DNA of 64,000 nucleotides. It comes from Polycladospora coralii. Its GTDB lineage: Bacteria; Bacillota; Bacilli; Thermoactinomycetales; Thermoactinomycetaceae. Position numbers and translations under genes: made by a program. Under the pieces are notes generated by a model. That model ran no database searches. It was not told the DNA's origin and saw only the letters and a program-made list of their open reading frames with translations. The stretch covers positions 1 through 64,000 of the forward strand of contig NZ_JACXAG020000005.1 in the NCBI RefSeq assembly GCF_014773435.2, read 5' to 3'. Positions 46,001-56,700 of this stretch are shown here, piece by piece. Numbering within the stretch: position 1 is the first letter of the stretch; each line of letters begins with the position of its first letter.

Positions 46001-47298
46001 AATTTTTATCATTTTGTATTGATGTCAGTAGTCAAGACTCTCCATCTATGATAGCGGAGACAATCTATAAAGAGGTATTTAGTGGTAGTGATTTTCGTGA
46101 AGTTGCTTATCGAAATGGAAAACGTCACACAAAAGTTTTGAAAAATTTACAAATCGACTCTTTTCCTAAGCGTGAGCGCATTAGAGAAAGTGGTGTCTAC
46201 CTTGTAACAGGTGGAACGGGTGGCATTGCACAAAAAGTTTGTAAATCGATCGCCGAGAAAAATAATGTAACCATGATTCTAGTTGGGCGAACAAGTTTAC
46301 AAGAATTAAGTGCTTCACAAATGCAAGCAATCGAAGAGATTCGACATCTCGGCTCCAATGTTCAGTATTATCAAGCAAACCTATCTAGCAGGGAAGAAAT
46401 GGAAAAGATTGTGGAAGAAGTAACAGCAACCTTTGGGAAGTTCGATGGCGTGATTCATACAGCAGGTGTTTTAGGTAGAGAAACTGCATTAAAAGATTCG
46501 GAAATTGCAGATTTTGATGTTGTATTTGAGGCGAAAGTAAAAGGTACAATTGTGCTTGATCAGTTGTTACGCAATCAGTTTTTGGATTTCTTTATCTTAT
46601 TCTCATCAGTTGATGCAGTACTTGCTGAAAAAAATATTGCGCCTTATGTTGCTGCAAATGCTTTTCTTGATAGTTATGCGCTATGCCAACGTCAGTTGGG
46701 TAGGAAATTTCTTTCAATTCAGTGGGGAGGTTGGCAAAATACAGGGATGGGAGATGTAAACAGGAGTAACAGGGCTTCATCCCAGATGGATCATATAAAG
46801 AGACTGTCACCACTCGTCTTAGGGTTTAAAGAGAATGAGGGAGTTTCCATATTTCATACCATCCTAGGTGCAAATGCAAGCCATTCATTTATCAGCGGAT
46901 TAAATGGAGAAGATTTAGAAGAAATGAAACGAATGTCATTTTTTGATATTGATTCACAGTTGTATGGAAAATTAACAGGAAAACCGCAAATGAAAGAAAT
47001 ATGGACTTTGGACAAAGTGATAAGCATTGTTTCTACAACATGGAGAGAAGTATTGGAATTTGAAGAGACTGAAGAGCTAAATCCAAGAGAAAGTTACTTT
47101 TCACTAGGAGGAGATTCCATCCAAGCAATTGACATTATGATGGAATTGTCTAATCGATTTTCATTAAATTTAGATGCAAATACGATTTTTCATTATGACA
47201 GTGTACACACACTAAGCCAATTTATATATGATTCGCTTCAAAAGCCACAAACAGTAAAAAAAGTAGGAACAATTTCAAAGGCAAAACCAATTAAGTAA
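40072..47298 (+). CDS. hybrid NRPS-PKS: C-A-PCP-KS-(degenerate AT)-KR-ACP
   Basis: This protein has about 2408 residues. Domains: C (HHIIMDG near 148); A (YTSGSTGRPKG near 620, NGKVDRK near 960; pocket by eye DSQDLLGVEK, acidic positions hinting at a basic residue such as Dap); PCP (AGGNSIQIM); KS (DTACSSSL near 1241, EAHGTGT, NIGHLDSAAG, all catalytic residues present). The AT region is shortened, with GVGIGQY in place of GHSxGE(Y). The linker LPTYPFQHKSYW, typical of cis-AT modules, survives. KR (VTGGTGGIA, YVAANAFLDSYA) lacks the LDD of B-type reductases. ACP has LGGDSIQAI. The module should add a malonyl unit and reduce it to a hydroxyl. Malonyl loading must come from a separate acyltransferase. 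ATG 40072 has GGAGA at the right distance. Confidence 0.87.
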   Translation: MTPSVESNQIEDILKLTPTQEGILYHCLKDSLQQMYFGQVALEVSGQLEIPQLEKALQLVAQDNECLRSVFKWEKLSHPVQVILRQMNYNITKYDWVDCGEREREESMIQIEEEERSKGFDLTKGPLLRISICKLTSQTYRILVNFHHIIMDGWSMGVFFNEWFEQYGKILSNQTNIRSTPKKKYKEYIKWFEQQDKEKAKIFWADLLSNWEPTTKLPYKVNKDETNIQIGSVTRSLADLMPQIEALSNEYSVTVNSVLNVAWGIVLQRYSSSDDVTFGLTVSGRPEDMQDIDKTIGLFINTIPVRISTQPQQTVAQLIGAVHKQNVNKKDYEYLPLTDIHSSAKINGRESLFNHLLVFENYPLDQKLRAGAYSDFKINQYSEWELNNYDISVAFLLAGEPQMKLDFKAGLFDQQTMQRMIQHFEVVLKHMLNDPEGLVKNLEILPEWEKVQTVSQFNQTKQEFPHDKTVFQLFLEQVKSTPELDAVAFQNKKMSYEQLHEHVNDLVIRLQNRGMGPGKIVSIKLDWSIEMIIAIMGVLGTGAAYVPIDPNYPRDRIDYILKDSRSELLITSSACYDSSIEIDANVMVLDQEDNQLHEEKNMFTEVISSPNDLAYVIYTSGSTGRPKGVMVEQQSFVEFVTWAVNEYEHRLGYQVLLSNSFAFDSSLQQIFPPLVSGGTLHLLHPSTRQDARDYLRYLQQHKINNIDEIPVIMNILLEQIDEDEEELPLLPDLTCLSLGSEYVPIELVRKCRTYLNGNGKIINGYGPAEASVETCTYHFNGYSDNEISLIGRPRRNMRVYILDHYGRLCPIGTPGEICVSGVGLARGYLNQPDLTTEKFIDNSFSGIPGDRLYKTGDKGRWLIDGNVEYLGRVDQQVKIRGFRVELGEIENVLLKHPQINGVVVIARKNDAGQTDLYAYLKSEYTLSKHDLNFYIGEKLPTYMIPVHYEFVSSFPLTPNGKVDRKILEQKELVLQEEIINKAGARHELDQKIEAIWKEVLGIEQIGIYTNFFEAGGNSIQIMRVFNKLKKIIPNLSLEISDLFTYNTIAGLADFVLASSKVHEKKKELSPLISSVGQTHTVKDMAIIGVSIKLPDADHMSEWWEQLLQGQDSIREIPDSRKHLDPEKHPNKEYLRYGYIEGIDQFDPQYFNISPKLAKAMDPNQRMMLETAHSTIEDAGYTHERLASNNVGVFMGAVLPSYLNHLDIKLDELLASNLPSNLAGRISYHLGLNGPSMVIDTACSSSLVALHTAMKAVRQNECDMALVGGIHIEIDHIRKDIALNSGIVSPTETCRAFSDDADGTIGGEGSVCILIKPLEKAVKDHDHIYAVLKGSAVVQDGARSNGITAPSPDAQAETIVKAWQDANIDPTTISYIEAHGTGTRLGDPIEVSGIQKAYQSYTNQKQFIAMGSVKTNIGHLDSAAGLAGLVKTILSIQNKNIPPVLHYTKPNVFIDFENSPVYVNNRAQKWQKIGGSPRRAGISSFGLSGTNVHVVLEEYEQQHTYSEGFHLITLSAPNEHVLNKKINDLKSNLSKYPQKMLADISYTLNCRRKHDQYRFSVVVKDRNALLQMLGENDSKQHREMKNSKKIILCFQDYEVGAEHLFSKLCQTGWMDENIISACQKFMGKSMDPKVKYVAFLYSMYHLYQSLGIEVEIHGVGIGQYTKDFILGTKTFEEVMKLSREPQLEKCDHFLPDDGKNHLILSVGCSSVQGQMGVDVFDAFTLEKKEQDFLSSLSRIYQMGYHINLEKIQKGRTVSLPTYPFQHKSYWLEQSEGSKSKSSLLYHHGAGDFEKVNHELLHGFDWTTSELSKKQRNITGAVLMVSVTGELHSRIVSSFTNKGQRVIQLFYGKQYRNFAVDQYEINPHDEEHFVRVMKKLRESEITLGAVIDLTQILSSPLTHVIHPDRDRLNSHLADFFYPTVYLVKSMTTCLSLDHPVYTFFITKNAFEVVKNDDYVNPLHSFTVALNRSMNRELNQFLSFCIDVSSQDSPSMIAETIYKEVFSGSDFREVAYRNGKRHTKVLKNLQIDSFPKRERIRESGVYLVTGGTGGIAQKVCKSIAEKNNVTMILVGRTSLQELSASQMQAIEEIRHLGSNVQYYQANLSSREEMEKIVEEVTATFGKFDGVIHTAGVLGRETALKDSEIADFDVVFEAKVKGTIVLDQLLRNQFLDFFILFSSVDAVLAEKNIAPYVAANAFLDSYALCQRQLGRKFLSIQWGGWQNTGMGDVNRSNRASSQMDHIKRLSPLVLGFKENEGVSIFHTILGANASHSFISGLNGEDLEEMKRMSFFDIDSQLYGKLTGKPQMKEIWTLDKVISIVSTTWREVLEFEETEELNPRESYFSLGGDSIQAIDIMMELSNRFSLNLDANTIFHYDSVHTLSQFIYDSLQKPQTVKKVGTISKAKPIK

Positions 47299-47319
47299 GA
47301 AGTACAGAGAGAAGGTGCT

Positions 47320-50300
47320 ATGATATCAATGATTGTGTATGATAAAGAAATACTAAAACGCAAACAGTATTGGTCTGATCAATTTAACATGGAACCCTAT
47401 TTTGTGAGTATTCCAAATGATTTTCAATCTGAAACCCATGTAGAGGAAAAAGCAAGTCTGTCGATTACCATAGATGCAACAATAACCAATGAATTATTAC
47501 GAGTTTGTAAATATTCGGATATGCTGATCTATACATTTTTATTAACTGTTTCTAAAATTTCGCTTTATCGATATAGTAGTAGCCAACAATTAGGTATTGG
47601 TGTTCCTTCGTATGATCCTGTTTTTAAGGTGATTCCGATCATTTCTCGACTGGAATCATCTCAATCTTACAAAGAGGTACTCATGGAAGTTAAGGATAAT
47701 CTTAAAAAAGCATATATAAATCAAGACTTTCCAATTAATCAATTGTATGCTGAAGGGGAGTCTAGTCAAACGAATGATCGCCCACCTTGGTGTAAATGGG
47801 TTGTCTCACTTGATAACATTCATGATCCGACATGTATTGAATCAGAAGCAATAGATGTGGCACTGATGTTCGCCAGAGAAAATGAGGAGCTACGTGTAAG
47901 ATTGTTGTATAACCCAACTTTATACTCAGAGTCTTCTATTAAGCTTTATGTCGAGCTTTATCTGCGCATTCTTAAAAGTATCTTGACTAACCCGTCTGCT
48001 GGTATATCTGAGGTTAAGATGTGTACTGAAGCAGAGGAAAAACAAATGCTTATAGATTGTGAAGGGACCTTACTGGATTACGATAAGAATTTAACATTAG
48101 CGCAGTTGTTTGAGAGGCAAGTAGCGTTACATCCAGAGGCTATTGCCATATGTGATGAAGATCGTCACCTGACTTATCGGGAATTAAATGAAATATCTAA
48201 CCAATGGGCAAGTGTGCTAAGGCGGAAAGGCGTGTGTACCAATCAACCAATTGCAATAATGCTGGAACGTACAACAGAACTCATTATTGGCATTTTAGCG
48301 GTGACAAAAGCCGGTGGTTTCTACGTTCCTATCTCTACGGACTATCCTGTTGAGCGTATTCAATATATCTTAGAAGATAGTGGTTGTTTACTGGCGTTGA
48401 CAGAAAAACGCTTGTTTCATAATGTCGATTTTAAGGGTCAATGGATATATTTAGATCGTGATGAAGCGAAGTTAGAAAGTATAGCCAATTTGCCGCTTCA
48501 AATTAATGCTAATGATTTAATTTATATGATCTACACCTCTGGTTCTACTGGGAATCCTAAAGGTGTAATGATTGAGCATGGTTCTGTTCATAACATGGTT
48601 ATCGGTCATAAAAAACTATATAAAGATAGATTAGATTCTACTGATCGCTTTCTTGTTTGTACAAATATTTCCTTTGATGCCAGCTCATTTGAAATATGGG
48701 TCCCGCTTTTATTGGGAGCTAGGCTGGTCATGTATGCCAATGAAAAGTTTGATGTAGAGCGATTAGCTAATACGATGGTGCAAAAGGAAGTAACGATCGC
48801 CTTCATTCCGCCTACTCTTCTTAGCCCATTGTATACAAGGTTTGAAGAGTCGGGAATGTACTTCCCTCTTAAGAAGATGTTTGTGGGAGGAGAAACGGTT
48901 AAAGGAAGTGTTTTAGAGAATTATTTTAAATTAAATTCAAATCTAAATATTATAAATGCATATGGGCCGACTGAGACAACGGTAACTTGTTCTGGGTACC
49001 ATTATGAGTCGCGAGATTTTGTCGATCAACATGTATCAATTGGAAAACCGATCGTAAATACACAGATTTATTTATTAAACACTGAGATGCAGCTCGTTCC
49101 AAGAGGAGTTTCTGGTGATTTATGGGTAGGAGGAGAAGGTGTAGCAAGAGGATATTGGAATCAACCTAACCTTACAGCGGAGAGATTTATCGATAATCCA
49201 TTTAGACCAGGTACTAAAATGTATCGTACAGGCGATATAGCAAAACGGCTGTTGGATGGTAATTTACAGTTTATCGGACGTAGTGATCATCAAGTGAAAA
49301 TCCGTGGTTATCGAATAGAGCCTGGTGAAATTGAGAACCAACTTCGTTTACACGAGGATGTTAGAAGTGCACTTGTCTTAGTAAAAGAGGATATACAAAA
49401 TGAAAAATACTTGTGTGCTTATGTAGTACTGGATGGTGAAGTGACGAGTAATGATCTTCATAATTGGCTTTTACGGAAGTTGCCAGTCTATATGGTTCCA
49501 AGTACGTTTGTGATGGTAGATGACTTCCCCCTCACACTGAATGGAAAAGTGGACCATCGTGCACTACCTGAACCTAATGGAGACAAATCTACTTTACAAG
49601 AGAAGGACGCCTACTGTGCTCCACGAAGCCCATTGGAACATGAAATCGTGGAGTTGTGGAAGGAGGTGCTTCAAATCGAGCATATTGGTGTATTCGATAA
49701 TTTTTTTGCTTTGGGAGGGCACTCACTAAAAGCAATCACTTTGACTAACAAACTAACGCAGAAAATGGGTGTGAATATACCATTGTCAGCTTTGTTTAAA
49801 CATCCTACTGTTGCTGATTTGAGTCATATGATAAATGCCCATCAAGAGCCCCTAAATGAAAATCTAGTTTTGCTCAATAAGGGTAAACAATCGTTCCCAC
49901 CTCTTTTCATAGTTCATGGACAAGGGGGAGGGATCATGAACTTTGTCTATCTCACAAAAGAGTTGGGCACAGAATATCCGATTTATGCTTTCCAGGCGAC
50001 GGGATATGATGATGGTGATTCACCTGAATGGACTGTAGAGCAGATGGCAGCGCAGTACATTGCAGAAATGAGAGAGATTGTACCGAAAGGTCCCTACAAT
50101 TTACTAGGGTGGTCTTTTGGGGGGATGCTTGCTTATGAAATGACCAAGCAATTGGAAGCGGATGGCGATACCGTTTCTTATTTAGCTGTATGCGATGTTA
50201 AACCTTTTCCGAGGAGTGAGGAGAAAGTATTGCGGGCGAACCAGGCTTACGATCCTTTAATTCGATATGCACTACTACAAGGGTTAGATGAGAATTTTTT

Positions 50301-50670
50301 AGATGGCATGAGCGAAGCGGAACAGATTAAAGCATGCCAACAACGAATTAGTGACCAACTGTCTGATGAAGTGCAATTAAATCAAATCTCTCATTCCAAA
50401 CTTCGTGTGTTAGCTATTAATGGACTAGCAGTGAATAAATATCAGTTTAAAGGATCTATTCAAACTGATGTACACTTGTTTTTAGCCTTGGAAGATAGTT
50501 TGATTCAAATGAGTAAACCGGAAAAGATCGCAGAGATGTGGTCAGAGTTAACACGAGGACGGATCAAGCTTTCGCTTATAGATGGTAACCACTACTCGAT
50601 GCTAGAACCTCCTCATGTGACACAACTTGTTCAAAATATTCATAGTCAGCTACGAGAGAAAACATTATAG
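47320..50670 (+). CDS. NRPS termination protein: half C domain-A-PCP-TE
   Basis: This protein has 1116 residues. The first 240 or so correspond only to the C-terminal half of a C domain (WSDQF... and YTFLLTVSKISLYRY-type segments) and lack HHxxxDG. The A domain (about 255-750) has YTSGSTGNPKG, NAYGPTETT and NGKVDHR. Its pocket by eye reads roughly DAFFFGAVTK, probably a hydrophobic residue but not a known code. The PCP (LGGHSLKAI) precedes a type I thioesterase with GWSFGGM and the His in GNHYSML. The TE marks the end of the assembly line, although two NRPS genes follow. A missing C half may be provided by the free C domain at the end of the protein from 58087. Confidence 0.85.
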   Translation: MISMIVYDKEILKRKQYWSDQFNMEPYFVSIPNDFQSETHVEEKASLSITIDATITNELLRVCKYSDMLIYTFLLTVSKISLYRYSSSQQLGIGVPSYDPVFKVIPIISRLESSQSYKEVLMEVKDNLKKAYINQDFPINQLYAEGESSQTNDRPPWCKWVVSLDNIHDPTCIESEAIDVALMFARENEELRVRLLYNPTLYSESSIKLYVELYLRILKSILTNPSAGISEVKMCTEAEEKQMLIDCEGTLLDYDKNLTLAQLFERQVALHPEAIAICDEDRHLTYRELNEISNQWASVLRRKGVCTNQPIAIMLERTTELIIGILAVTKAGGFYVPISTDYPVERIQYILEDSGCLLALTEKRLFHNVDFKGQWIYLDRDEAKLESIANLPLQINANDLIYMIYTSGSTGNPKGVMIEHGSVHNMVIGHKKLYKDRLDSTDRFLVCTNISFDASSFEIWVPLLLGARLVMYANEKFDVERLANTMVQKEVTIAFIPPTLLSPLYTRFEESGMYFPLKKMFVGGETVKGSVLENYFKLNSNLNIINAYGPTETTVTCSGYHYESRDFVDQHVSIGKPIVNTQIYLLNTEMQLVPRGVSGDLWVGGEGVARGYWNQPNLTAERFIDNPFRPGTKMYRTGDIAKRLLDGNLQFIGRSDHQVKIRGYRIEPGEIENQLRLHEDVRSALVLVKEDIQNEKYLCAYVVLDGEVTSNDLHNWLLRKLPVYMVPSTFVMVDDFPLTLNGKVDHRALPEPNGDKSTLQEKDAYCAPRSPLEHEIVELWKEVLQIEHIGVFDNFFALGGHSLKAITLTNKLTQKMGVNIPLSALFKHPTVADLSHMINAHQEPLNENLVLLNKGKQSFPPLFIVHGQGGGIMNFVYLTKELGTEYPIYAFQATGYDDGDSPEWTVEQMAAQYIAEMREIVPKGPYNLLGWSFGGMLAYEMTKQLEADGDTVSYLAVCDVKPFPRSEEKVLRANQAYDPLIRYALLQGLDENFLDGMSEAEQIKACQQRISDQLSDEVQLNQISHSKLRVLAINGLAVNKYQFKGSIQTDVHLFLALEDSLIQMSKPEKIAEMWSELTRGRIKLSLIDGNHYSMLEPPHVTQLVQNIHSQLREKTL

Positions 50671-50702
50671 ATCACGATGAACCCGTAATAGGAGGAATAT
50701 TC

Positions 50703-53700
50703 TTGAAAAATAGTACTGAACAAGAAATATTTAAATACGAATTGTCACATACACAGAAACGTTTTTGGCTTACTGAACAACTTGAATTTGTACAAGAATC
50801 AAGAGTAAGCGCGATGTCACATGTATCTACTGCATTTACATTAAAAGGGAAACTTGATCACTTTCTTTTTCACCAGGTGATGAACGGTCTAGTAAACCGT
50901 CATGAAATACTTCGCACATGTTTTATTGAGGAGGAAGGTAAGCCGGTTCAGGTCATTTATCCGACCATTGATTTTAAAGTGTCCCTTGTCGATGTATCCA
51001 ATCACGAGCAAAACTTAAAGCACTTGGTGGTCGATGAATTGAATAAACCATTTGATCTCACTAAAGTGCCATTATTGCGTGCTACCTTATATAAGTTATC
51101 CGAGTCTGAGCACATGTGCCTTTTGGTAGCACATCATATTGTAGCAGATGGTTGGGCAATTGATATTCTCATGTCCGAGTTCGTGGCGCTCTATCGTGCG
51201 TTTGTCAATCAACAAGAGAACCCATTAGAACCCTTATCGATTCAATACAGTGATTTTGCACACTGGCATAACGAATTGCTAGAAGAGGGGGGCTTGGATG
51301 ATCAACGTGAATTTTGGTTGAACAGATTAGCTGGTGAGTTACCAGATCTTAACTTTCCACTTGATGTGCCAAGACCGTCTATGCAAAGCTTTGATGGAGA
51401 CGTCGTTCCGCTTATCATCGAAGGTGATTTGATGAATAAGTTAAAGGCGGCTTGTGAAAGGTTAAACGTTAGTTTATATATGTTTTTACTAGCAGCATTT
51501 AACGTGTTGTTGGCTAAATATACACGAAATGAAGATATTATCGTAGGAACCTCATTTTCAGGACGTGCTCATCCTGATGTGGGAAATTTAGTAGGGTGCT
51601 TTATCAATACTTTACCAGTTCGAAATCAAGTGAATGGAAATGAATCATTTGAAGACTTCGTTAAGAAAATGAAGCAAGCTGTACTAGAATTATCTGTCAA
51701 TCAAGAATACCCTTTTGATCGTATTGTAGAGGATTTAGGGATCGAACGCAGTCTAAGTCGTAATCCAATCTTCGATGTTGTTTTTGAAGTTCATACATTG
51801 AGAACGGATAAACACACTGAAGTACAAGTGAACTCAGATCTTACTTTATCTTTTGAAAAGTCGATAGATCATATTAAGAATGCTGGTTTTGATTTTGCTT
51901 TTGAGCTATTTCAATCAGAAGGAAAGATTGATGGTTATATTCAGTATTGTACAGCACTTTTCCATAAAGAGACGATTGAACGACTAAGCCGGCATTTTAT
52001 TCAGTTGGTCTCTCAAGTAGTAGAAAGACCAGAGCAAAAAGTTCGTGAGATTAATATGTTGCTTGAAGAAGAAAAAATGCAAGTATTGAAACAATTTAAT
52101 CATTTACAGCAATCATTTCCTGTTCAAGTTCCTGTACATTTACTTTTTGAGGAACAGGCAGCTCAAACACCTGAAAACATCGCTGCCAGTTTTGAAGGAG
52201 TAGAAATTAGCTATCGCGAGTTAAATGAACGTGCCAATCGAATAGCCCATTTACTTCGGACTCAAGGGTTAGGCGCAAACCAATTTGTTGCAGTTGTAAT
52301 GGAAAGAAATATAGATTGGTTGACTACATTGCTTGCTATTTTTAAGAGTGGTGCAGCTTATGTACCTATTGATCCTAACCTCCCAGATGAGCGTATTGTG
52401 TACATTTTGCAAAACAGTGAGTCGAAAGTAATTGTTACGCAGACCCATTTTGTGGAACGAATCAAACAAATGAACCATACCGCACAAGCAACGATATATC
52501 TTGATAAAAATCAGGATTACGTGAGTAATATGAGTATGTACACGCAAGCGGATGTAGAAATGTACCCATCAAACAATCTTGAACCCATCCAAACATCCGT
52601 AGATCTTGCTTATATGATTTATACTTCTGGCTCTACTGGCAATCCCAAAGGTGCTTTGGTGCGTCATGATGGGATGATTAACCACTTGTATGGGAAGATC
52701 GCTAGCCTAAGCATTGGAGCAGAGGATGTTGTGGTGCAAAATGCTTCTGTTAGCTTTGATGTATCTGTTTGGCAGGCTCTTGTCGCACTGCTTGTTGGAG
52801 CAAAAACGTCCATCGTTTCCTTTGAAGTAGCTCGTGATCAATCGTTACTGCTGGAGCATTTACAAAAAGAAGAAGCTACGGTGGTTGAAACAGTCCCCAC
52901 ACTGCTTTTTGCTTTTCTTGATACCGTGCAAGGGCTAGTGAAAGATAAACGACAACTCCCTCAATTACGGTGGATGATTGCGAATGGTGAAGAGCTTCCG
53001 ATTAAATTAATGAACAGCTGGTTTGAAATTTACCCAAGTATTAAGCTCGTCAATGCTTATGGTCCTACAGAGTGTTCTGATGATGTGACACAGCATGTTA
53101 TGACCTCACTGGCTGAAACGGACATTCTCCGAGTTCCAATTGGTTGCCCACTACCCAATTTAAGTTTATATATTGTCGATCAATACCATCATTTAGCACC
53201 TATTGGTGTTAAAGGTGAAATTTGGGTTAGCGGAATTGGTGTAGGTAATGGTTATTGGAAAAATAGTAAACTTACACAAGAGAAGTTCATATCAAATCCT
53301 TTTGTGGATAATGACACGAAATTACGTGTATATCGAACTGGTGATTTAGGTTGTTGGAGGCCAGATGGATCAATAGAGTTTTTCGGTCGAATCGATTTTC
53401 AAGTGAAAGTTCGTGGTTTCCGTATTGAGCTGGGGGAAATTGAAAATGTAATAGGAAACCATCCACAAGTAGATGAAGTCGTTGTTATAGAGAAGCATAC
53501 CGTTACGGGTGATAATATGCTGGTAGCTTTCTATACAAGCAAACACTTACTAGAAACCAATATTTTGCAGGAGAATTTACGTGAAATTCTACCGTATTAT
53601 ATGATTCCTACTCATATCATTCGTATTAATGAAATGCCGCTTTTAGCAAGTGAAAAGATAGATCGTAACAGGCTCAAACAGTGGAAAATCAAAGAAAATG

Positions 53701-56700
53701 AAAAACTGGAAGCATCTTTTCCGAAGACACCAACAGAAATAAAGATCGCTTCTATTTGGGAAGAAATTCTCGGATGTGACCAGATCTGTGCTACGGATAA
53801 CTTTTTCCATATTGGTGGCCACTCAATTAGTGCGGTCAAAGTAATTAATAGAATAAACAATCACTTCGAAATAAAAATAAATCTTCAGCAAATTTTTATT
53901 ACGCCAATACTTAGTGATTTAGCTAATGTTGTTGATACAGAGGTTACGAAGAGTAGTGTCAAAAAGCAGGAGAATCATTTACTTCAGCGAATGCCGGATC
54001 AAGAAACATACCAATTAGCCCCCGTTCAATTGCCAGAATGGTATTTGCATAATCTTGAGCCTGAAAATCCATTCTACAACGTCAGCTTTGATGTAATGTT
54101 TCATGGCGACATGAACTTGCATGCGTTTGAAAGGGCCTGGAATACCATTGTAATGCGTCATTCAGTTTTACGTACTACATTTAAGAATGATAACGGCGTA
54201 CCGTTCCAGGTCATATCACCGTACATGGAGTTCAAGCTTGATGATATCTATGATAATTATACACATATACTGGAAGAGGAAATGGATCAAGTGACCAGAG
54301 AGCTGGCTCTTGCACATGCTAACCGTCTGTTTGATTTTGAGAGAGGTCCTTTGTTTTATATCAAATTGGTCGAGTTTCCTGGTAAACAATTTTTATTTAT
54401 GTTTGTAAGTCACCATATCATTTGGGATGAAACTTCCTCTATGAATCTTATGAAAGAATTAAAAGAATTATATAATGCCTATGTGACTGAACGTGAACCC
54501 CTACTGCCAACCCTTGAGGTAGATTATAAAGACTACGCTCAATGGATGAATCGTGCAATTGAAAAAGGCTTCTTGGAGGAACAACGTCAATATTGGCTGA
54601 AAAAGCTATCGAACTTATCATCAGGACTTAACTTACCAACAGATTATCCAAGGCCTCCCATGGTCACCTTCAATGGAGGAACCATTCTGGGGAAATTTAA
54701 ACCAGATTTACAGGATCAAGTGTACAAGTTTTGCAAACAAAATAATATTACTTTATATATGTTTTTACTCGCAGTTATGAACTTGCATATGCATCGTCTA
54801 AGTGATCAAAACGATTTTGTTTTGGGTTCCCCAATTCTCAATCGAGATGATGTAAAGCTTGAAAATATGTTAGGTTTGTTTGCTACAGCTATACCATTAC
54901 GTTTCACGCTCGATCATCGAGACATGACATTTGAACAGTTACTTAAACAAAGCAAACAGACGGCAATAGAGGCATACGATAATCATATTTATCCAAGTAA
55001 TTTTGTAGTTGAACAAATTCATGAAAAAATCGACCTTTCACGTTCAAAATTGTTCTCAGTCATGTATGGTTTACAAAATAATAAACAGAATTTGATGAGT
55101 GATCTTCAATTTGATGGATTAACTTGCAACTTTAAAGTATTTGATTTTCTTGAAAAAAATTCTCGTTTTGATTTAACATTTGCTTTTGATGAATTGGAAA
55201 GCGGTATCGAAATTAATCTCAACTACAACTCTGATTTGTTCAATAAATCAACGGCAGAACGTATGATTAATCAGTTTATCTGGTTGACAGAGCAGGTGAT
55301 TAGTACTCCGAAAAAGCCGCTTTATGAATATTTGCTACTAAGAAACACGGAGAAACATAAAATGATAGGTGAATGGAATCATTCGGATCATATATTTAAT
55401 GATCATATTTGTATTCATGAAATGATGGAACGGCAAGCAGAGAAGACACCAGATTATCCAGCTGTATTGTACCAAGATAAAATCATCCGTTACCGTGAGT
55501 TAAATGAAAGAGCCAATCGCTTGGCACATTTACTTTGTAAACTTGGTGTACAACCTGAGAATAAGGTAGGAGTTATTTTTGAACCTTCAATTGATATGAT
55601 TGTAGCCCTCTATGCTGTGTTAAAAGCAGGTGCTTCTTATGTTCCGCTTAGTCCTGATTTGCCTATTAACCGTAAAAAGATGATTGTTGAACGTTCGCAA
55701 ATGGAAGTTTTGATCACCACAAGTCAATTTTTGAACGAGAATCTAGCGTTTAACGGGAAAATTGTCCAGATGGATACTGACATCAGTATAATAAATGAAC
55801 AATCTTCTCAAAATGTAAATCTTCCTACATGTGCTAAACAATTGGCTTATGTCTTGTTTACTTCGGGGACAACGGGTACGCCAAAAGGAATTGAAGTGGA
55901 GCATAGTGGTGTAATAAATCTTTTTGAATGGAGTCAACAAAAATATTCACTTTCAGATACAGATGCAACACTACTCATGACACCTTACACGTTTGATGCA
56001 TCGTTGCTTGAAATGTTTTGGCCTTTAATGCATGGAGCGAAGGTTATTATCCCAAATACAGAAGAACTGAAGGATCCGGCTGCTATTGGTCAGTTAGTGA
56101 GAGCGCATCAAATTACTATTCTCCAATTTGTACCTATTCTGCTGGAAGCTTTTGTTCAAGCGAAAAAGAAAAGCCAGTTCAGTGAACTACCATCACTCCG
56201 ATATGTAATCTGTGGAGGTGCCGTACTCACCAGAGAATTGCGCGATCAATTTTTAAGTCAGTTTGATTGCCATCTAAGCAATCACTATGGTCCTACTGAA
56301 ATAACTGTAGACGCCATTACATTCGATTGTAATGAATCTTTTGAAGGTAATACGGTTCCGATTGGGAAGCCTATTGCCAATACGAAAGTATATTTACTGG
56401 ATGAGCAAAGACATATCGTACCTGTAGGAGTGCCTGGAGAGATTTATATAGCTTCTCCTGGGCTAGCACGCGGTTACTTGGATGATAGAGAAGAGACTAA
56501 TCGAAAGTTTGTACCCAACCCATTTTCCGCGGATCCTGACTCTAGGTTGTATAAGACAGGTGATAGGGCAAAATATCTGGAAGATGGAAACATGGTCTAT
56601 ATGGGACGCCTTGATAATCAGGTAAAGGTGCGTGGTAATCGGGTAGAATTAGAAGAAGTCGAGAATGGATTATCCTCTCATAGTTCTGTTAGTAGATGTG